A stretch of 64,000 bases of DNA from Chryseobacterium arthrosphaerae (lineage in GTDB: Bacteria > Bacteroidota > Bacteroidia > Flavobacteriales > Weeksellaceae), in contig NZ_MAYG01000001.1 in the NCBI RefSeq assembly GCF_001684965.1, forward strand, positions 2,356,001 to 2,420,000, given 5' to 3'. Positions 31,042 through 40,160 of the stretch are shown here, piece by piece (the stretch's first letter is position 1; each line of letters opens with the position of its first letter). Below the pieces are notes generated by a model. It did not search any database. It had not been told where the DNA came from and worked only from the letters and a program-made list of their open reading frames with translations. A program made the translations under genes and the position numbers.

Positions 31042-33582
31042 ATGGCAAAAAATAAAAACTTAATTTATATTGCAGCTTCACTAGTAATATTTATAGTTTT
31101 AGCATTTTTATATTCCACTCCTGTCCTTACAGGGAAACAGCTTTTCCAGCATGATATTGTGCAGTACAGAGGAGGAGCAAAAGAACTGCTCGACTACAGA
31201 GCCAACACCGGAAACGAGACTTACTGGAGTGATTCTATGTTCGGAGGAATGCCCACCTATCAGATGGGAAGCCAGTTCAAAGGCGATATCATCAAGAAAA
31301 TAGACAGCAATCTGAACTTCCTGCCAAGACCGGTCAATTATCTCTTCCTGCTTTTTGCAGGTTTTTTCCTTTTGGGAATGGTAGCAGTCCGAAACTGGAA
31401 ATACGCTTTATTAGGAGCCACTTTCTTCGGACTTTCCACCTATTTTTATATCATTATTGCAGCCGGACACAACGGTAAAGTAAATACTATTGAGTATTTC
31501 GCACCGCTTTTGGCCGGAATTTTATTGGTTTACATCAGGAAACAATATATCTGGGGATTCATTGTCACTACCCTGTTCATGGGGCTTCAGATCGCAGCGA
31601 ACCACCCGCAGATGACCTATTACCTGTTTCTGGCTTTAGGATTCTTATTCCTGTCTGAGCTGATCAGAGCGATTCAGAAAAAGGTACCGATGAAACATTT
31701 CCTTATCTCTTCAGGAATTATTGCAGCATCCTGTATGATTGGAGTTGGAATGAATTCCCAAAGAATTATGGCCAATTCTGAATACGTAAAAGAAACGGTA
31801 AGAGGAAAACAGATTTTAACGAATGACAGCCATACTTCAGGAAAATCCGGAATGGATAAGGAGAGTATGCTGCTTTGGAGCTATGGCCAGCTTGAAACCT
31901 TAAACCTTTTCATTCCAAGATTAATGGGAGGCGGAAGCCAGGAACCTGAAGGAAAAGCGATGATGGGCAGAGTTCAGGAGCTTGTTCAGGAGAACGTAGG
32001 TTCACAGGCGGAAATGGACAGAATATCAAAAGGATTCAGCGGAATGACCTACTGGGGAGACCAGCCGGGAACTTCAGGACCTGCTTATCAGGGCGCTATC
32101 GTATGTTTCCTTGCAGTACTGGGATTCTTCTTCGCATGGAAAAAATACCGTTACTGGATTCTCGGAGGCTCTATCCTTACTATTTTACTGGCATGGGGAA
32201 GCAACTTTATGCCGTTATCCGATTTCTTTATTGAATATGTTCCGTTTTACAATAAATTCAGGGCTCCTTCTTCGATCCTTGTTGTAGTGGAATTGCTGTT
32301 CCCGTTAATTGCTATTATTGGCCTTTACAGATTCTTTACAGATGAAAAGCTGACTGAGGAATACAAACAGAAAATACTTACCTATGTAAGTGCCGGAACT
32401 TTAGGATTATTATTGATTCTTCTGGTTTTCGGAAAATCATTATTAGGATTTGCCACGGAAAATGAAAAGACCTACTTCCCGCCTTTCCTTCTTGATTATC
32501 TTGTGGACGAAAGATATAAACTGTTCAGAACAGATGCGATAAAAGCTTTCATCTATGTAGCAATTGCCGCCGTTGCTTTATTCTTAAGTTTAAAAAAGAA
32601 ACTCAACCAGAATATTGCTTTGGTGATCATCGGTACAGTAAGTTTATTTGACCTTTGGACAGTAAACAAGCGTTATCTGAATGATGAAAACTATGTAGAC
32701 AAGATCTTTGCTGAAAATCCGTTCCAGACAGAAAGTTCAGATCTTCTGGCTGAAAAAGTGCAGGGAAATCCGAATTTGGAATCGATCTTATCCAATGTCA
32801 ATATCAACAAGACACTGGAAACCGTTGCTGAAAAAGATAAAGCACACTATAGAATCTACAACCAGACCCTAGGAGTAACCAGCGAAACAAATACCTCGTA
32901 TTTTAAAGCGTCCATTGGCGGGTATCATGCTGTAAAGCTAAGAAGATATGATGATGTACTTAATGAATACATCAATACTATCGACAGCGTAAAAACACCT
33001 AATGTACTGAACTTACTGAATGCTAAATATATGATCTTCGGAGGCCCGGACCAGCCTCAGGTAGTTCCGAACCCGAAAGCTAATGGAAATGCATGGTTTG
33101 TAAGTGATTTAAAGTTTGTGGAAACCCCTAATGAAGAAATCAAATCTATAGGATCCATCGACAATAAAAAGACAGCGGTGATTGCCTCATCTGACAAGTC
33201 TTATTTTGATAATAAACCTGTTCAGGCAGATTCTACGGCATTCATCAATCTTACAAAATACCAGCCTAATGAGCTTGAGTTTAAATCTCAGTCGAAGACT
33301 CCTCAGCTTGCCGTATTCTCTGAGATCTACTATCCTCACGGATGGAAAGTAATGGTTGACGAAAAAGAAGTTCCTTACATCAAAGCAGATTATTTACTCC
33401 GTGCCGTACACGTTCCGGCGGGAAGCCATCATATCAGAATGGTTTTTGAGCCAGAAGTGATTGAAAAAGGGAAATGGATTTCGCTTCTTTCTTTCGGATT
33501 GTTTATTGCATTGGCAGCATTTGGAATTTTCTGGATGAATAAAAACAGGAAAAAACAGATTTTAACAGAACAGAAAGCCTGA
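31042..33582 (+). CDS. YfhO-family polytopic membrane protein
   Basis: An 846-residue integral membrane protein with roughly 12-13 TM helices in the first 530 residues and one at the C terminus (WISLLSFGLFIALAAFGIFWM). The extracytoplasmic signature MFGGMPTYQMG (about 68-78) and the PFYNKFRAPSSIL segment (about 401-413) are characteristic of the YfhO/GT-C-like fold. A soluble beta domain occupies about 560-810. YfhO proteins are linked to glycosylation of cell-envelope polymers in Firmicutes. In Bacteroidetes the gene usually precedes glycosyltransferases, as it does here (33626). Confidence 0.88.
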   Translation: MAKNKNLIYIAASLVIFIVLAFLYSTPVLTGKQLFQHDIVQYRGGAKELLDYRANTGNETYWSDSMFGGMPTYQMGSQFKGDIIKKIDSNLNFLPRPVNYLFLLFAGFFLLGMVAVRNWKYALLGATFFGLSTYFYIIIAAGHNGKVNTIEYFAPLLAGILLVYIRKQYIWGFIVTTLFMGLQIAANHPQMTYYLFLALGFLFLSELIRAIQKKVPMKHFLISSGIIAASCMIGVGMNSQRIMANSEYVKETVRGKQILTNDSHTSGKSGMDKESMLLWSYGQLETLNLFIPRLMGGGSQEPEGKAMMGRVQELVQENVGSQAEMDRISKGFSGMTYWGDQPGTSGPAYQGAIVCFLAVLGFFFAWKKYRYWILGGSILTILLAWGSNFMPLSDFFIEYVPFYNKFRAPSSILVVVELLFPLIAIIGLYRFFTDEKLTEEYKQKILTYVSAGTLGLLLILLVFGKSLLGFATENEKTYFPPFLLDYLVDERYKLFRTDAIKAFIYVAIAAVALFLSLKKKLNQNIALVIIGTVSLFDLWTVNKRYLNDENYVDKIFAENPFQTESSDLLAEKVQGNPNLESILSNVNINKTLETVAEKDKAHYRIYNQTLGVTSETNTSYFKASIGGYHAVKLRRYDDVLNEYINTIDSVKTPNVLNLLNAKYMIFGGPDQPQVVPNPKANGNAWFVSDLKFVETPNEEIKSIGSIDNKKTAVIASSDKSYFDNKPVQADSTAFINLTKYQPNELEFKSQSKTPQLAVFSEIYYPHGWKVMVDEKEVPYIKADYLLRAVHVPAGSHHIRMVFEPEVIEKGKWISLLSFGLFIALAAFGIFWMNKNRKKQILTEQKA

Positions 33583-33625
33583 TTCTATATTGTCATAGGT
33601 CATTCACAGTGACAAACCAACCAAC

Positions 33626-34918
33626 ATGGAAGAGAAGAAAATACTGATCATCACCTATTACTGGCCTCCTGCGGGAGGTCCTGGTGTTCAAAGATGGCTG
33701 AAGTTTGCTAAATACCTGCCTGAATTCGGATGGAAACCCATCATCTACACGCCGGAAAATCCAAGTTATCCTTTGCTGGATGAAACCCTGATGAAAGATG
33801 TTCCCGAAAATATTGAAATCGTAAGAACGAAGATCTGGGAACCATACCAGCTGGCGGAAAAGCTGAATAAAAGCAATAAAAAGTTTAAAGCCGGACAATT
33901 CGATGTAGGAAATAATCAAAGCTGGAAATCCAGACTTTCCATTTGGGTCAGAGGAAATTTTTTCATTCCTGATGCCCGGGTATTCTGGGTAAAACCTTCC
34001 ATTCAGTTTTTAGAAAAATACCTGAAAGAAAATAAAATAGATACCATTGTCACTTCAGGCCCGCCCCACTCGATGCATCTGATTGGTTTAGGCCTTAAGG
34101 ATAAGCTTCCGGGGTTGAAATGGATTGCCGATTTCCGTGATCCGTGGACGGAGATTTCTTATTACAGGCACTTAAAACTCACCAAAAGATCTGACAAAAA
34201 ACACAGACAACTTGAAAGTGCGGTTTTTAACAATGCAGACATTACATTAGCCACAAGCTATACCGATGCCGAAAACTTCAGGAAAGCAGGAGCTCGTGCA
34301 ATCTGTATTACGAATGGATTTGATGAAAGTGATGCCGGCAGGAAAGGGAGTAAACAACCCGATCAAAGTTCAGTATTTACTTTAAGTTATATCGGGGTAC
34401 TGGAACAGCTCAGAAATCCTGAGAACCTGTGGAAAGCCCTGGATGAACTGGTGCAAGAGAACGATGCATTTGCAAAGTATTTCAGCTTAAAGTTTGTGGG
34501 AAGAATTGATGATAAAATACTGAGCAGTATTCAGAATACAAGCCTTAAGAATCACATCTTAAATTTGGGATATCTTTCCCATGGCAAAGCTGTTGAAGAG
34601 ATGCAGAATTCTGAAATGCTTCTGATCACCAATTTCCCGAATGAATCTTCAAAAGGTATCATCCCCGGAAAGATATTTGAATACCTGGCATCAGGAAAAC
34701 AGATTTTATCATTCGGGCCGGACAAAGCTGATGTAGCAAAGATCTTAGAAGAAACCCAGGCAGGAAAACATTTTGGCTACAGTGATACTGAAACCGTAAA
34801 AAGATTTATCCTGGAAAAATTTGACCTCTGGAAAAGTGGAAATCTGTCTGAAAACACACAGCATATTGAACAGTTTTCAAGAAAAAACCTTACTCAACAG
34901 CTGAGTAAAATTCTATAA
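33626..34918 (+). CDS. GT-B glycosyltransferase (GT4-like)
   Basis: A 430-residue cytoplasmic glycosyltransferase. The N-terminal glycine-rich loop ITYYWPPAGGPGVQRWLKFAKYL (about 10-32) is the signature of this flavobacterial group. WIADFRDPWTE (about 170-180) follows. The C-terminal nucleotide-sugar domain has LSYIGVLEQLRNPENLW and the E-x7-E-like segment GIIPGKIFEYLASGKQILSF (about 353-372). It follows yfhO by 43 bases, so a shared role in envelope polysaccharide or lipid glycosylation is likely. The donor and acceptor are unknown. Confidence 0.87.
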   Translation: MEEKKILIITYYWPPAGGPGVQRWLKFAKYLPEFGWKPIIYTPENPSYPLLDETLMKDVPENIEIVRTKIWEPYQLAEKLNKSNKKFKAGQFDVGNNQSWKSRLSIWVRGNFFIPDARVFWVKPSIQFLEKYLKENKIDTIVTSGPPHSMHLIGLGLKDKLPGLKWIADFRDPWTEISYYRHLKLTKRSDKKHRQLESAVFNNADITLATSYTDAENFRKAGARAICITNGFDESDAGRKGSKQPDQSSVFTLSYIGVLEQLRNPENLWKALDELVQENDAFAKYFSLKFVGRIDDKILSSIQNTSLKNHILNLGYLSHGKAVEEMQNSEMLLITNFPNESSKGIIPGKIFEYLASGKQILSFGPDKADVAKILEETQAGKHFGYSDTETVKRFILEKFDLWKSGNLSENTQHIEQFSRKNLTQQLSKIL

Positions 34919-34944
34919 AGAAGCCTGAATTTTTAAATATATTT

Positions 34945-34995
34945 CAAACCACAAAAGAGCTGACAGAAATTATCAGTGATACCTTTTGTGGTTTG
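34945..34995. terminator. Hairpin between convergent genes
   Basis: A perfect 13-bp inverted repeat (CAAACCACAAAAG at 34945, CTTTTGTGGTTTG at 34983) with a 25-base loop. U tracts are poor on both strands, so termination strength is uncertain. Confidence 0.6.
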
Positions 34996-35011
34996 AAAAA
35001 AGTTATGTTGA

Positions 35012-35656
35012 TTAAATGGTCCACTGATCGTTTACCACTGCTACCAGGTAATATTTCCCCTGGAATTCCTCAAATACAAAACGAACGGTTTTCCAGTCCA
35101 TTTCCCCATATTTCTGTGTTCCTTTGATGTAGTTTTCCGTGAAATCATCTTTAGGATAGATCTCTTTTAAATTGTTCAGGGAATTTCCTCCACCAATAAA
35201 TTTATTGAGGGAATATTGCGATGCCGTAAAATCTTTAGAGAAAACCCATTTACCAAGATAATCGTTGATGGTAGCCTTATAAGGATCTCCTGAACCGTCA
35301 TGAGCTCCCCAGGTGAACAGGGTTTTGGTAGGCTGGTATTTTTCAAAATCGGCTTTGGAAAAATGTTTATCTTCTTTGGTATTTACAAAAGCATACATAG
35401 AAAAACGGATTCCTTTTTCAGGATGGATCCATGAAGCAAAAGCTTTATAATCTTTATTTTTCAAGGTCATCAGCACCTCATCATTGCTTTGCTTTAAAGT
35501 GGCTTCTCTGGCTGCAGTATTTTTAACGGTAGTAGCCGCACTGTCTGATTTTGCCTGTGCCATTGAGTCGATCACATTCGGAACTGGCTTTTGTACTTCT
35601 TTTTTACAGGCCACAACCACACCCAAAGCAACCAGGGGGATCATCTGTTTTTTCAT
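35012..35656 (-). CDS. Lipoprotein, unknown function
   Basis: A 214-residue lipoprotein. Start ATG 35656 gives MKKQMIPLVALGVVVACKKE with the lipobox Cys at 17; the longer open frame has no sensible leader. A low-complexity Ala/Thr/Lys linker leads to a globular part with DEVLMTLKNKDYKAFASWIHPEKGIRFS, which resembles NTF2-like or DUF4440-type folds in bacterial lipoproteins, and the end FEEFQGKYYLVAVVNDQWT. I do not recognise a named family; the NTF2-like suggestion is weak. Confidence 0.65.
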   Translation of the reverse strand: MKKQMIPLVALGVVVACKKEVQKPVPNVIDSMAQAKSDSAATTVKNTAAREATLKQSNDEVLMTLKNKDYKAFASWIHPEKGIRFSMYAFVNTKEDKHFSKADFEKYQPTKTLFTWGAHDGSGDPYKATINDYLGKWVFSKDFTASQYSLNKFIGGGNSLNNLKEIYPKDDFTENYIKGTQKYGEMDWKTVRFVFEEFQGKYYLVAVVNDQWTI

Positions 35657-35868
35657 ATTTTCAATTTTGTAATCCGTAAAAAACACCAAAAGTGATGCCA
35701 AGCGGAAGGAATATGTTTGAAAGTTTGAAAAGTTTTATGAATAAGAAGGATTCAGGCTGTGAGTTCAGGAATGCGACCTTCATCAATATGAGCAACAGAT
35801 GAAAAAGAAGGGTGAAAATTGAGGATGAGAAGTTTACTTTGGAAATCCATAATTGAAAATTTACATCG

Positions 35869-35876
35869 TACCTTTG
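35869..35876 (+). promoter_or_regulatory. -7 promoter box (TACCTTTG) directly before ypdA
   Basis: A perfect TAnnTTTG match ending four bases before the ypdA ATG, the same geometry as at mutS2. It predicts a leaderless or nearly leaderless transcript. Confidence 0.55.
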
Positions 35877-35880
35877 TTCT

Positions 35881-36843
35881 ATGGAAATTTTGGATATTCT
35901 TATCATCGGAGCGGGCCCTATTGGATTGAACTGTGCACTTGAAGCCCAGAACAACAATCTGAAATATTTAATTGTAGAAAAAGGGACCATTGTCAATTCA
36001 CTGTATCATTATCCTTTGTATATGCGTTTTTTTTCAACGGCTGAAAAGCTGGAGATTGACAGCATTCCGTTTATTACAACTTCTCCTAAACCGGGAAGAC
36101 AGGATGCGCTGGAATATTACCAGGGGATTGCCAGGCAAAAAGAACTGAATATTCATCTCTATGAAAAGGTACTGAACGTTTCAAAAAATAAAGGAATATT
36201 TGATATTGAAACCACTAAAGCAAACTACCAGGCCAGAAATGTAGTCATTGCAACAGGATTTTATGATATTCCCAACCTCATGAATGTTCCGGGAGAAAAT
36301 CTTCCGAAAGTAAAGCATTATTATACCGAACCTTATCCGTATGCAAGACAAAAGATTGTAGTTGTAGGATCAAGTAATTCTGCTGTAGATGCAGCACTTG
36401 AAACGTACAGAAAGGGAGCGGAAGTGACCATGATCATCCGTCACTCCGAAATTTCAAAAAGTGTAAAATACTGGGTAAAACCGGACATTGAAAACAGGAT
36501 TGCAGAAGGCGCTATAAAAGCCCATTTCAATGCTGAACTCATTGAAATCAAGGAAAGGTCCTTAGTTTTTAAAACTGAAGATCATCAGATCCGGGAAATT
36601 GAGAACGATTTTGTACTGGCCATGACAGGTTATCTTCCTGATTTTGATTTCCTGAAAAACTCAGGGATCGAACTCAAAGGTGACTGTATGAATCCGTCCT
36701 ATACCCATGAAACCATGGAAACCAATATTCCCAACCTTTATCTTGCCGGAGTGGTGTGTGGAGGAAAAGATACCCATCTCTGGTTTATTGAGAATTCAAG
36801 GATTCATGCGAATATGATTATTAACCATATCCTTTCAAAATAA
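35881..36843 (+). CDS. ypdA: YpdA-family FAD/NAD(P)-dependent bacillithiol disulfide reductase
   Basis: A 320-residue two-Rossmann flavoprotein. The FAD motif is LIIGAGPIGLNCALEAQ (about 7-23). The NAD(P) motif is IVVVGSSNSAVDAALETYRKGAEVT (about 158-182). The substrate-facing residues RFFSTAEKLEI (about 49-59) and the terminal NLYLAGVVCGGKDTHLWFIENSR are diagnostic of YpdA/Bdr. No active-site CxxC is present, as in the family. It reduces bacillithiol disulfide using NADPH, suggesting that the organism uses bacillithiol as its low-molecular-weight thiol. Confidence 0.9.
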   Translation: MEILDILIIGAGPIGLNCALEAQNNNLKYLIVEKGTIVNSLYHYPLYMRFFSTAEKLEIDSIPFITTSPKPGRQDALEYYQGIARQKELNIHLYEKVLNVSKNKGIFDIETTKANYQARNVVIATGFYDIPNLMNVPGENLPKVKHYYTEPYPYARQKIVVVGSSNSAVDAALETYRKGAEVTMIIRHSEISKSVKYWVKPDIENRIAEGAIKAHFNAELIEIKERSLVFKTEDHQIREIENDFVLAMTGYLPDFDFLKNSGIELKGDCMNPSYTHETMETNIPNLYLAGVVCGGKDTHLWFIENSRIHANMIINHILSK

Positions 36844-36947
36844 CTTTTAAAAATTTCCGGTTATTTTTTTTGCTGATGAAGCAAATACTTTTATTTTTGA
36901 TCTGTAAATAACTGATCATAGAATATTAATTTAAAAAACGACCAGCC

Positions 36948-37352
36948 ATGGCAGAAAGAAATTCAAGAGGAATTTTAAAATTCAACAACGGTGAAGGCCA
37001 GAAGTTATTGAAACTTAATTATAGTGTATCAAGATCTATAGACGTATCAGGACGTGTAGCATCCGATCCTTCCAATGCATTAATCAAAATCACGGTAGAA
37101 GCTACAGACAAATCGGATATTCTTGAAACCCTTCTGAACGGAAAATACAAGCCGACTGTAGGTGAGATCACCTTCAATAAATCTCATGAAGAAGGTACCC
37201 TGACGACCATCAAATGGAAAAACGGATATGTCATCCAGCATGAAGTGGATTTTGACGCTATAGACACCAACAGTATGCTGATCAGTTTCGTAGTAAGTGC
37301 CGAAGAGATCGATATGGGTAATTCTTCTTACTTCGGAGGATGGCCTTCTTAA
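36948..37352 (+). CDS. tssD: Type VI secretion system tube protein TssD (Hcp), orphan
   Basis: A 134-residue protein of the Bacteroidetes (T6SSiii) Hcp type. Characteristic features are the opening RGILKFNNGEGQKLLKLNYSVSRSIDVSGRVASDP (about 6-40), GKYKPTVGEITFNKSHEEGTLTTIKWKNGYV (about 63-93) and the EEIDMGNSSYFGGWPS C terminus. No signal peptide is present, as expected for a cytoplasmic tube subunit. No tssB, tssC, vgrG or other T6SS gene lies in the window, so this is a detached copy that could serve as an effector carrier or a spare tube subunit. Confidence 0.88.
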   Translation: MAERNSRGILKFNNGEGQKLLKLNYSVSRSIDVSGRVASDPSNALIKITVEATDKSDILETLLNGKYKPTVGEITFNKSHEEGTLTTIKWKNGYVIQHEVDFDAIDTNSMLISFVVSAEEIDMGNSSYFGGWPS

Positions 37353-37385
37353 TCGTAAGCAGTTCATTAATCCATTCAATATAAA

Positions 37386-37415
37386 ACCCGGCTGATCTCA
37401 GCCGGGTCGTTTTTT
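37386..37415 (+). terminator. Strong Rho-independent terminator after tssD
   Basis: Perfect stem ACCCGGCTGA / TCAGCCGGGT with a minimal loop, followed by CG and T8. Single-gene transcription of tssD is therefore likely. Confidence 0.92.
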
Positions 37416-37439
37416 TTATGTTTAACTACAATATTTTAC

Positions 37440-38678
37440 TTAAACGAGATCTTCTTCCACCTTATTTTTATCTTTAAGCATCCATGGAATGACAAAGTAA
37501 AAGCCAACAGCAATTACAGTCGCCAATACTCCCGTTCCGATCCACAGAACATTAAATCCCAGTTTATCGGCAATCAGTGTTCCTATATAAGGGGTAATGA
37601 TAAATGCAATGGATATTGACATCCCGTTCATTCCCATATAAGCCCCTTTATTATTTTTCCCTGAACGAAGGGCAGTAATGGTAGACATAAAAGGCAGCAC
37701 CCAGATCTCCCCTATACAAAGCAGTGTCATAGAAACCATCAGCGTAATCATGCTGTAATCAAAAGCCAGCATCGCATACGAAACACCGCACAGGAATGTT
37801 CCAAAAAGCATGGTAAACGCCAGGGTGAAATACTTTTCAGCCAATTGTACAAAGCCCATTTCAAGCAATACAATAAGGAAACCGCTATATCCCAGAACAT
37901 ATCCGATATTCTGCTGACTGAGGTGCGCCGTATCCTTATAAAAGATCGTAAGGGTACTGAACAGCTGGAAAAAGCATATGGCAAACAGCATACAAAATAT
38001 ACTGTAGATTATAAATTTACTATCCCTGTAAGGTGAAGCCTCTTTCTTTATAACGATCGCCTCTTTTACTTTTTTGGCTTCCTGTTTTGCCCGTTTTGTG
38101 CGGCCTTTGAAAAACCAGATGTACATTAAACCAGCCAATAGAGCCGCTAAAGCATTGGTGAAAAACAAGAATTCATAAGAAATAGCAGATAAGATCCCTC
38201 CCAGTGCAGGCCCGATAGAAAATCCGAGGTTGACAGCCATTCGGTTCAGGGAAAAAGCCCGTGTAATGTTTTCCGGCTTTGCATATTTTGTAATGGCTAC
38301 TGAGTTGGCCGGACGGAATGTTTCGCTTACAATACTCTGGGCCAGAATGATCCCTGCCAGACCAGCTTCTGTAGTAAAGAGCGGAATCAGGCAGAATAAA
38401 GGTACACTGAGCAGCAGGCTTAAACTCTGTACCCTGTACTCTCCTATCTTATCTGTGATCATCCCTCCCAGCCATGAGCCGATAACCGAGCCAATTCCGA
38501 AGAAGCTCAGTACTATTCCTGAATTTTCAATACTGAAATGTAAATGATTGGTCATATAAACTCCCAAAAAAGGAAGTACCATAGAACCTGCCCTGTTGAT
38601 GAGCATTACCAACGCCAGCATCCAACTCTCCTGCGAGAGTCCTTTGAAAGAACTCGTATATAAGTTAATTAATTTCAC
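37440..38678 (-). CDS. MFS transporter
   Basis: A 412-residue major facilitator with 12 predicted TM helices. Motif A lies in the loop between helices 2 and 3 (GSWLGGMITDKIGEYRVQ, about 67-84), and a charged central loop (FKGRTKRAKQEAKKVKEAIVIKKE) separates the two halves. It resembles the DHA1/YceI-type drug efflux group found widely in Bacteroidetes. The substrate is unknown. It lies downstream of the ars operon on the same strand, but 304 bases separate them, so it should not be assumed to export arsenite. Confidence 0.87.
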   Translation of the reverse strand: MKLINLYTSSFKGLSQESWMLALVMLINRAGSMVLPFLGVYMTNHLHFSIENSGIVLSFFGIGSVIGSWLGGMITDKIGEYRVQSLSLLLSVPLFCLIPLFTTEAGLAGIILAQSIVSETFRPANSVAITKYAKPENITRAFSLNRMAVNLGFSIGPALGGILSAISYEFLFFTNALAALLAGLMYIWFFKGRTKRAKQEAKKVKEAIVIKKEASPYRDSKFIIYSIFCMLFAICFFQLFSTLTIFYKDTAHLSQQNIGYVLGYSGFLIVLLEMGFVQLAEKYFTLAFTMLFGTFLCGVSYAMLAFDYSMITLMVSMTLLCIGEIWVLPFMSTITALRSGKNNKGAYMGMNGMSISIAFIITPYIGTLIADKLGFNVLWIGTGVLATVIAVGFYFVIPWMLKDKNKVEEDLV

Positions 38679-38982
38679 AATAATATTTTGGGGGAATCTG
38701 AAAATGCAAAGGTAGCTAAAAATAGCTCAAAGCCCTTTATTTATGGTATTTTTTATAAATAGCTCTGATAAGGAAAGACTATTATCTCTATCCGGGGAAA
38801 ATTTTGGATTCGCATCAAAGAAGTGAAGACCAAAGTGCATAATTCATATTATTGGAAAGTAAAGATTTTTACATGGCAGCTCATTGTAAGGCGCAAAAGG
38901 CTATTTTACTATATCTATGGTTGTATTTTCTTAGCCAAACAAGCACACAGGCTTTATCAATTTTTTATTTGTGTATGAGTTA
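38679..38982. other. Intergenic region with no gene seen
   Basis: A 304-base stretch between the MFS start and the arsC stop. A weak hairpin (AGCC...GGCT near 38935-38957) could end the ars transcript. No remnant of an arsenite exporter (acr3/arsB) was recognised here. Confidence 0.5.
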
Positions 38983-39600
38983 TCAAAGATTGGCTGTGAT
39001 ACGTGAAAAAACGTAAAACATTTCTGTCGCTATCTGTAGGCTTCTGTCACTGTAAATCTGCGTCTGCTCCGGAGTATTATCCGAAACTTTAGGATCATCA
39101 TATTGTATTGAGAATCTGGCTTCTGCCCCTAAAACTGAAGGGCAGCCTTCGTCTGCATTGCTGCAGGTCATTATAGCAGCAAATTCATTTTCAGGATTAA
39201 ATCCGTTATCATATTCTTTAGAAAAACAGATCACAGCGGATTCATTTTGTGCATATTTAACAGCGTAGACAGGATTTGCAGTTTCATTAAGCTTTTGGAT
39301 CTGAAAACCTTGATTATTCAATATTTCTGCCACCTTAGGAAACATGGCCGTTGCTTCCGTGCCTCCTGAATAGCAATGTACATTCCGGATGTTAAAATGA
39401 CAGGCCATTGTCTGGGCCCAGACCTGGGACAGGTGGCTTCTGCGGCTATTATGGGTACAAATGAAATTCAACCGGATCTTCTGATCAGCTTCTACTTTGC
39501 TTTGTATGTAATTAACGAACGAATCTAAAATGGCTATTCTTTCTTCTGAAATTGTATCTGCCGAAAGTACCTTGATATATTCTGAAATTTTGGGGTTCAT
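38983..39600 (-). CDS. Arsenate reductase/protein-tyrosine-phosphatase family protein
   Basis: A 205-residue protein of the low-molecular-weight phosphatase/ArsC fold. The P-loop is FICTHNSRRSHLSQ (CX5R, about 47-60), and DEGCPSVLGAEAR with its Cys pair and an Asp-rich FSIQYDDPKVSDN (catalytic DP, about 164-176) follow. The N-terminal extension (1-40) and the internal Cys residues fit the flavobacterial arsenate-reductase-like branch. It is the last gene of the arsR-DUF6428 operon. Arsenate reduction is probable from context, but phosphatase activity cannot be excluded. Confidence 0.85.
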   Translation of the reverse strand: MNPKISEYIKVLSADTISEERIAILDSFVNYIQSKVEADQKIRLNFICTHNSRRSHLSQVWAQTMACHFNIRNVHCYSGGTEATAMFPKVAEILNNQGFQIQKLNETANPVYAVKYAQNESAVICFSKEYDNGFNPENEFAAIMTCSNADEGCPSVLGAEARFSIQYDDPKVSDNTPEQTQIYSDRSLQIATEMFYVFSRITANL

Positions 39601-39618
39601 ATTATTAATTTTATCTGC

Positions 39619-40092
39619 TTAGCAGCATCCGCCTCCCGGAGTGCAGGAATTGCTTTGATTTACCGTAAGTTCTGAAAGATTTTTCTTTTGCTTTCCGGAA
39701 GGGATTCCACAGGCTTCACTTGCCAGGCATGCTGTAGTCTTACTTTTCAGAACAAAGGTTTTTCCGTTGAACTCAAGATCATATTTGCCGATTGTATCAC
39801 TTTGATATTCCACCTCAATCTCAGAGTCCTCAATGTCTAATTTTTGTTCGGAAAGCCTGATAATATTCAATAGTTTCCCGGGTTTCAGACGGTGTTCATA
39901 ATCGTCGGCATTCCACAGCTGAAAATTTACAGTTTTTTCAGTACGGATCACCCCACCACAGTCAATGAACTTTTTATGGATCTGCCCTACTTCAGTAACA
40001 TGAAAGTGTTCCGGTACAAATGTTCCGTTTTCTAATTGGAATTCAACATTTTCTAATGTTGGAAGAATTTCCTTGATTTCAGATAATTTCAT
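39619..40092 (-). CDS. DUF6428-family protein
   Basis: A 157-residue cytoplasmic protein. The family opening LPTLENVEFQLENGTFVPEHFHVTEVG (about 10-36) with paired His residues, and KKFIDCGGVIR (about 40-50), are clear. The C terminus is Cys-rich: CLASEACG near 122-129 and a final SCTPGGGCC, suggesting binding of As(III) or another thiophilic metalloid. Family members nearly always lie between arsR and arsC, as here. An ArsR-type operator lies in the gap upstream, so it may have its own repressed promoter. Confidence 0.85.
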   Translation of the reverse strand: MKLSEIKEILPTLENVEFQLENGTFVPEHFHVTEVGQIHKKFIDCGGVIRTEKTVNFQLWNADDYEHRLKPGKLLNIIRLSEQKLDIEDSEIEVEYQSDTIGKYDLEFNGKTFVLKSKTTACLASEACGIPSGKQKKNLSELTVNQSNSCTPGGGCC

Positions 40093-40126
40093 AAAAATTG
40101 TTTTAAAAATATTTAATAATTGATAT

Positions 40127-40142
40127 ATTGCAATATTACGAT
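40127..40142. promoter_or_regulatory. ArsR-type operator, second copy (ATTGCAATATTACGAT)
   Basis: It matches the operator upstream of arsR at 15 of 16 positions and is a near-palindrome (consensus ATCGyAATATTrCGAT). It lies between the arsR stop and the DUF6428 start, so the regulator probably controls an internal promoter as well. Confidence 0.65.
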
Positions 40143-40160
40143 ATTAAAAAATAAAAAAAG

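Noticed and set aside
37440..38678. MFS transporter as the arsenite exporter of the ars operon
   Set aside because: A 304-base gap without an operator separates them and the protein has generic drug-efflux features; the link is not supported.
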